Source: Verrucomicrobiota bacterium (GTDB lineage: Bacteria; Verrucomicrobiota; Verrucomicrobiia; Verrucomicrobiales; DEV007). Taken from it: a stretch of DNA of 64,000 nt. The stretch is from NCBI GenBank assembly GCA_002862135.1, contig PKCI01000011.1, forward strand, positions 74,195 through 138,194, written 5' to 3'. The notes beneath the pieces were generated by a model, which saw nothing but the letters and a program-made list of their open reading frames with translations, ran no database searches and was not told the DNA's origin. Shown in pieces: positions 60,538 to 64,000 of this stretch; position 1 is the stretch's first letter, and the number at the start of each line of letters is the position of its first letter. Position numbers and translations under genes: made by a program.

Positions 60538-61044
60538 CTAATCAACGGAGTTGCGGGAAACTCCGGACGCTTTGATTAACTCTTCGACCACGGGATAAAG
60601 GCCCGCGGCCAAAGCAAAGAGTCGTTCATCAGACATGTCGCTCCGGGCCATGCCGTTCACCAAGCGGGACAAATCTCCGATCAGTTTATGAACGTGATCC
60701 TGGTTGGTGGCGTTCTCCGGCATCGTCTTCGGTGATACCGCCCACCCCATTTCAAGGATCGCCGTGCGTTGATGCAGCAATCCCTCCCGATCCTTGTTTT
60801 CTGCAAGAACCCCCGCCATGAAAGCGACTTTCTCGAGGGCATCCAATTCCGGCCAAGTGATTCCTCCTACGCCTCCATTTCCAGGGACGGCCGAAGCGCT
60901 AGGGCTCACTAATCCGGAACGACCGTCTTCGTCCGATCCCTCTTCCGTCCATTCGCTCTTTTCTCCACAAGATGAGGACAACAACGCGACCAAACCTACC
61001 GAGAAAAGACGATTGAGATACCAATAGCGGGTCCTCATCATCAC
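60538..61044 (-). CDS. Hypothetical lipoprotein
   Basis: Signal with lipobox LLSSSCGEKSEW. Confidence 0.65.
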   Translation of the reverse strand: MMMRTRYWYLNRLFSVGLVALLSSSCGEKSEWTEEGSDEDGRSGLVSPSASAVPGNGGVGGITWPELDALEKVAFMAGVLAENKDREGLLHQRTAILEMGWAVSPKTMPENATNQDHVHKLIGDLSRLVNGMARSDMSDERLFALAAGLYPVVEELIKASGVSRNSVD

Positions 61045-61165
61045 TACCGTCTCACCGCAGAAATCTATTGCAAGAAACTTGCGATTAATAATCTACGTGG
61101 GTGTCCAAAGCGTGTTTTTGCTCCACCCCATGGCGCTCGCCACTGGCGCGAAGAGATTTCTATCC

Positions 61166-61753
61166 TTACCCGGAGTAAGGGACTGAAGAATGGTGAAGGA
61201 AAATCTTCAGGTCACCCTCGTCATTGAGAAGATAGCCAAAGGAATACTCGACTTTGACCTCATCACCGTCCGTTGTGGTGAAGAAGTAATTACCCATCGC
61301 GATGGCTGTTCTACCCTGAATACTGGTGCCGTGATTTTCGAATCTCACGTTTGTCCAAGGTTGAAGGGCGAAGCCCTTGTCTTCGGCGATCTCTCCCCCC
61401 ACAAAGTAAGACAGGGCCTTGCTCTTCGTGTCCCGAAACTGTTCTTCCGCTGCCTTAGTCGGCTTGAAGAGCACCATACCCTGGTCGTAGGCATAGAGGG
61501 TGTCCAAGTGATCGCTGGCGGCTTTTTCAGCGGCCTCAGCGTCACCCTTCAGCGCCCCAATCTTGACAATGCCTTCGCCCCAGATCTGCTGAGCCGCGGC
61601 GACTTGTTCTTCGGTAATTTCTCCTGCCATGGGCGTCAGTTTAGGTAGCCAATTATAATGCGCAACTGTTCGTTGCAGATAGCCGGGATCCGTTTCCCAA
61701 CTTGATTCGTTCAGCACTTTGGGCCGGGCCTTTTCCCGCTCCTCTTTGGTCAC
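61166..61753 (-). CDS. NTF2/SnoaL-like domain protein
   Basis: ITEEQVAAAQQIWGEGIVKIG ... LFKPTKAAEEQFRDTKSKALSYFVGG ... TAIAMGNYFFTTTDGDEVKVEYSFGYLLNDEGDLKIFLHHSSVPY. Confidence 0.7.
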   Translation of the reverse strand: MTKEEREKARPKVLNESSWETDPGYLQRTVAHYNWLPKLTPMAGEITEEQVAAAQQIWGEGIVKIGALKGDAEAAEKAASDHLDTLYAYDQGMVLFKPTKAAEEQFRDTKSKALSYFVGGEIAEDKGFALQPWTNVRFENHGTSIQGRTAIAMGNYFFTTTDGDEVKVEYSFGYLLNDEGDLKIFLHHSSVPYSG

Positions 61754-61759
61754 TTCCTT

Positions 61760-63622
61760 TTACACGTGCTTATCGAGGATCGTTTCAATCTGATCCATGA
61801 TCGATTCCATTCGACGGATCAGAGCTCGATAAGGAGCTTCCTTCGACATGTCCAACCCGGCTTCATCCAATAGAATATTGTGCGGGTAGTCAGCCCCTCC
61901 TGCTTTCAGGACATTCAAATATTTCTCCAATTCAGGCTCACCCTTAGTCTTGATCCCCTCCGTGAAGTAGGCGGCAGCAGAGATTGAGGTGGCATACTGA
62001 AAAACGTAAAAGTCGTAGTAGAAGTGCGGAATGTAGGCCCATTCAACGCAGTATTCGTCATCGATTGTCAGCACCCCTTCGTCATGGCCATGGTAGCGTC
62101 TCAACAGATCGCCATAAAGCTGCGTGAGGCGGTCACCAGTGAGGGGAGCGCCCTTCTCCACTTCTTCATGAATCGCCAATTCAAACTCAGCAAACATGGT
62201 CTGGCGAAAATAAGTTCCACGCAATTGCTCGAGAGCCGTGCCCAGATAGAAAAGACGCTCTTGATCATTCCTCGCATTTTCCAGCACGTAGTCTTGAATC
62301 ATCAGCTCATTCACGATCGCAGCAGTTTCGGCGATAAAGGTTGAATAGCCAGACTTCTCGAAGGGCTGGTTTGCCTTGGTTAAGATGGTATGGAGCGCAT
62401 GCCCCACTTCATGAGCGTAGGTGCTCATGGAGTTGTAATTGTCATTGTGATTCAATAACATATAGGGAGCCGTGTCGTAGGCTGACCCTGACATGTAGGC
62501 ACCCGAACGCTTTCCCTTTCGGGGATAGACGTGGGTGTGGTCGACCTGCACGTAGGATTTCAGGAGTTCACCATACTCATCCCCTAGCGGAGCCACGCCA
62601 ACGATCGTTGTCTCGATCGACCGCTCATAACTGAAGACTTCGTCGCTCTGCACGAGGTCAGGATAGACGTCGTAATAGCGAAGATTATCGATGCCCAACA
62701 GGCGCCCTCGCAGTTTGAAATAACGGTGCAGGGTTGGAAGACTTTCATTCGTCACCTTGACCAGAGAGCGGTAAACCTCTTCCGGAAGATTATCTCCGGC
62801 CAAGGCCCAATCCAGAATGTGGTCATATTTCCGCATGCGCGACTGAAAGACATTGGCCTCGACCTCAGAAAGAAGCACCTGACCCATGGTGCTCTTGTAT
62901 TCCCCAAGCTTCCCCCAGAAGGCGTCAAAGACTGTCTTGCGGTCATCACGATTGTCGACCGCACGGTATTTCGAGTAACCGGCCTGATTCAGGTAGACTT
63001 CCTCGCCATCGGACAGAGTGATGCTGGGCCAGGGAAGATCAGCATTCGCAAGGATACTGTAAATTTGTGAGGGCTGACGCCTCAGTTTTCCTGCCGCTGC
63101 CATGACCCGCTCCGCTTCCGGGCTCAAGGTGTGCGGAGCCCGAAGCAGGGTGCTGCGGAGACTGTGATCGAACGGGGCCAGACCGGAGGTCTCTGCTATG
63201 AAAGCCTCAATGTTATCGGCACCGAGAGAAATAATCTCAGGAGCCATCCACGAAGTGTTTTGTCGGAGAGTGGAACCGACGGAAGAAACGCGCTGCTTAA
63301 GCGCCCGGGGCTCAGATTCAGCAAGGTTTTCGTCAGACTTCAGGGACGCGTAGACAGAAACGTTGGCTAACTTGCGGTAGAGAGAGGATCGGATTGTTAG
63401 GGCTTCTTCAAGTGTTGCGGCACTTTCACCCAGCCTGCCTTGGAAGCTTTCCAACTTCGGTATTCCTTGAGACACCTCATCCAATGCCTCCTCCCAGGAT
63501 TCTACCGAGGGAAAAAGATCAGTCAGGTCCCAGACGGTTGCGACTTCAGATTCCGATTTTTCGGTTCCTTGGGCAAAGGCAACCAGCGGGGTAAAAAGAA
63601 TGAGGAGGGCAAGGCGGGACAT
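61760..63622 (-). CDS. pepF: Secreted oligoendopeptidase F (M3 family)
   Basis: Signal peptide MSRLALLILFTPLVAFAQG; TYAHEVGHALHTILTKANQP zinc motif; ETAAIVNELMIQDYVL; start trimmed from 63655. Confidence 0.9.
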   Translation of the reverse strand: MSRLALLILFTPLVAFAQGTEKSESEVATVWDLTDLFPSVESWEEALDEVSQGIPKLESFQGRLGESAATLEEALTIRSSLYRKLANVSVYASLKSDENLAESEPRALKQRVSSVGSTLRQNTSWMAPEIISLGADNIEAFIAETSGLAPFDHSLRSTLLRAPHTLSPEAERVMAAAGKLRRQPSQIYSILANADLPWPSITLSDGEEVYLNQAGYSKYRAVDNRDDRKTVFDAFWGKLGEYKSTMGQVLLSEVEANVFQSRMRKYDHILDWALAGDNLPEEVYRSLVKVTNESLPTLHRYFKLRGRLLGIDNLRYYDVYPDLVQSDEVFSYERSIETTIVGVAPLGDEYGELLKSYVQVDHTHVYPRKGKRSGAYMSGSAYDTAPYMLLNHNDNYNSMSTYAHEVGHALHTILTKANQPFEKSGYSTFIAETAAIVNELMIQDYVLENARNDQERLFYLGTALEQLRGTYFRQTMFAEFELAIHEEVEKGAPLTGDRLTQLYGDLLRRYHGHDEGVLTIDDEYCVEWAYIPHFYYDFYVFQYATSISAAAYFTEGIKTKGEPELEKYLNVLKAGGADYPHNILLDEAGLDMSKEAPYRALIRRMESIMDQIETILDKHV

Positions 63623-63670
63623 GGCAATATATTCTGAAGCAACTCTGATAAACAACGAGGTAAGATCCGC

Positions 63671-64000
63671 TCACTGCTGCAGGAAAGCGATGAGGTCAGT
63701 CACCTCATTCTCGTTCATCGTCTGGAGAAGGCCTTCCGGCATGGTCGACTGTTCCAACTGTTCCTGCTTCACCACTTCCGAAAGCGGGATCACTTCGACC
63801 GTGGCGAGTCCAGCCAAGGTAATGGCGTGTCGGGTTTGCTCCGTAATGTTGCCACTAAGAACGCGTCCATCGTTAAGGGTTATCAACGTCATCCGATAAT
63901 CCTGCGGAACTACGGCGCTGGGATCGATCAGGTTTTCGAGAAGGTAAAAGAGGTTCTTGCGATCACTACCGTCGAGGTGCGGTCCAAGCGCTCCCCCCTC
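63671..64000 (-). CDS. C-terminal part of a PVC-type heme-binding / cytochrome-like protein (continues beyond window)
   Basis: Open frame from window edge: GALGPHLDGSDRKNLFYLLENLIDPSAVVPQDYRMTLITLNDGRVLSGNITEQT...DLIAFLQQ*. Confidence 0.7.
   Translation of the reverse strand, partial: EGGALGPHLDGSDRKNLFYLLENLIDPSAVVPQDYRMTLITLNDGRVLSGNITEQTRHAITLAGLATVEVIPLSEVVKQEQLEQSTMPEGLLQTMNENEVTDLIAFLQQ

Overview
The window is a gene-dense, mostly housekeeping bacterial chromosome segment. The content (PVC-type heme-binding CxxCH proteins, DUF1080, FG-GAP, bactofilins, gyrB/gyrA organisation) suggests Verrucomicrobiota or a relative; this is inference only. Recognisable genes include trpG/pabA (partial), hemL, nuoA, eda, a squalene-hopene-cyclase-like gene with a prenyltransferase-beta-like neighbour, nadA, gyrB, gyrA, thrS-infC, crcB, hisI, pepF and tRNA-Pro(TGG). 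No CRISPR array, transposase, rRNA or prophage was recognised. The most interesting region is a compact metal (probably zinc) homeostasis island at about 52.9-59.4 kb. It holds a COG0523 metallochaperone, a HisI of the D-D-D-x-D type, two unknown small proteins, a CzcO-like flavoprotein with a Cys-rich tail, a FeoB-like GTPase/permease with an unusual CxxCxxxxC motif, a SmtA metallothionein divergent from a SmtB-type repressor, and an HMA lipoprotein. Two clear palindromic operator candidates lie in its divergent intergenic regions. Other highlights: an RfaE2-PurN domain fusion, a probable AUC start codon on infC, a degenerate histidine kinase next to a hybrid kinase whose N-terminal receiver has Asn at the phospho-acceptor site, an exact 363-bp tandem duplication inside a bactofilin gene followed by a zinc-ribbon bactofilin-like protein, a frameshifted Dabb-like pseudogene with 8-bp repeats, an RGG/acidic low-complexity protein, and a duplicated tRNA 3' end. 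All assignments come from reading the sequence and recalled family motifs; no database search was run.
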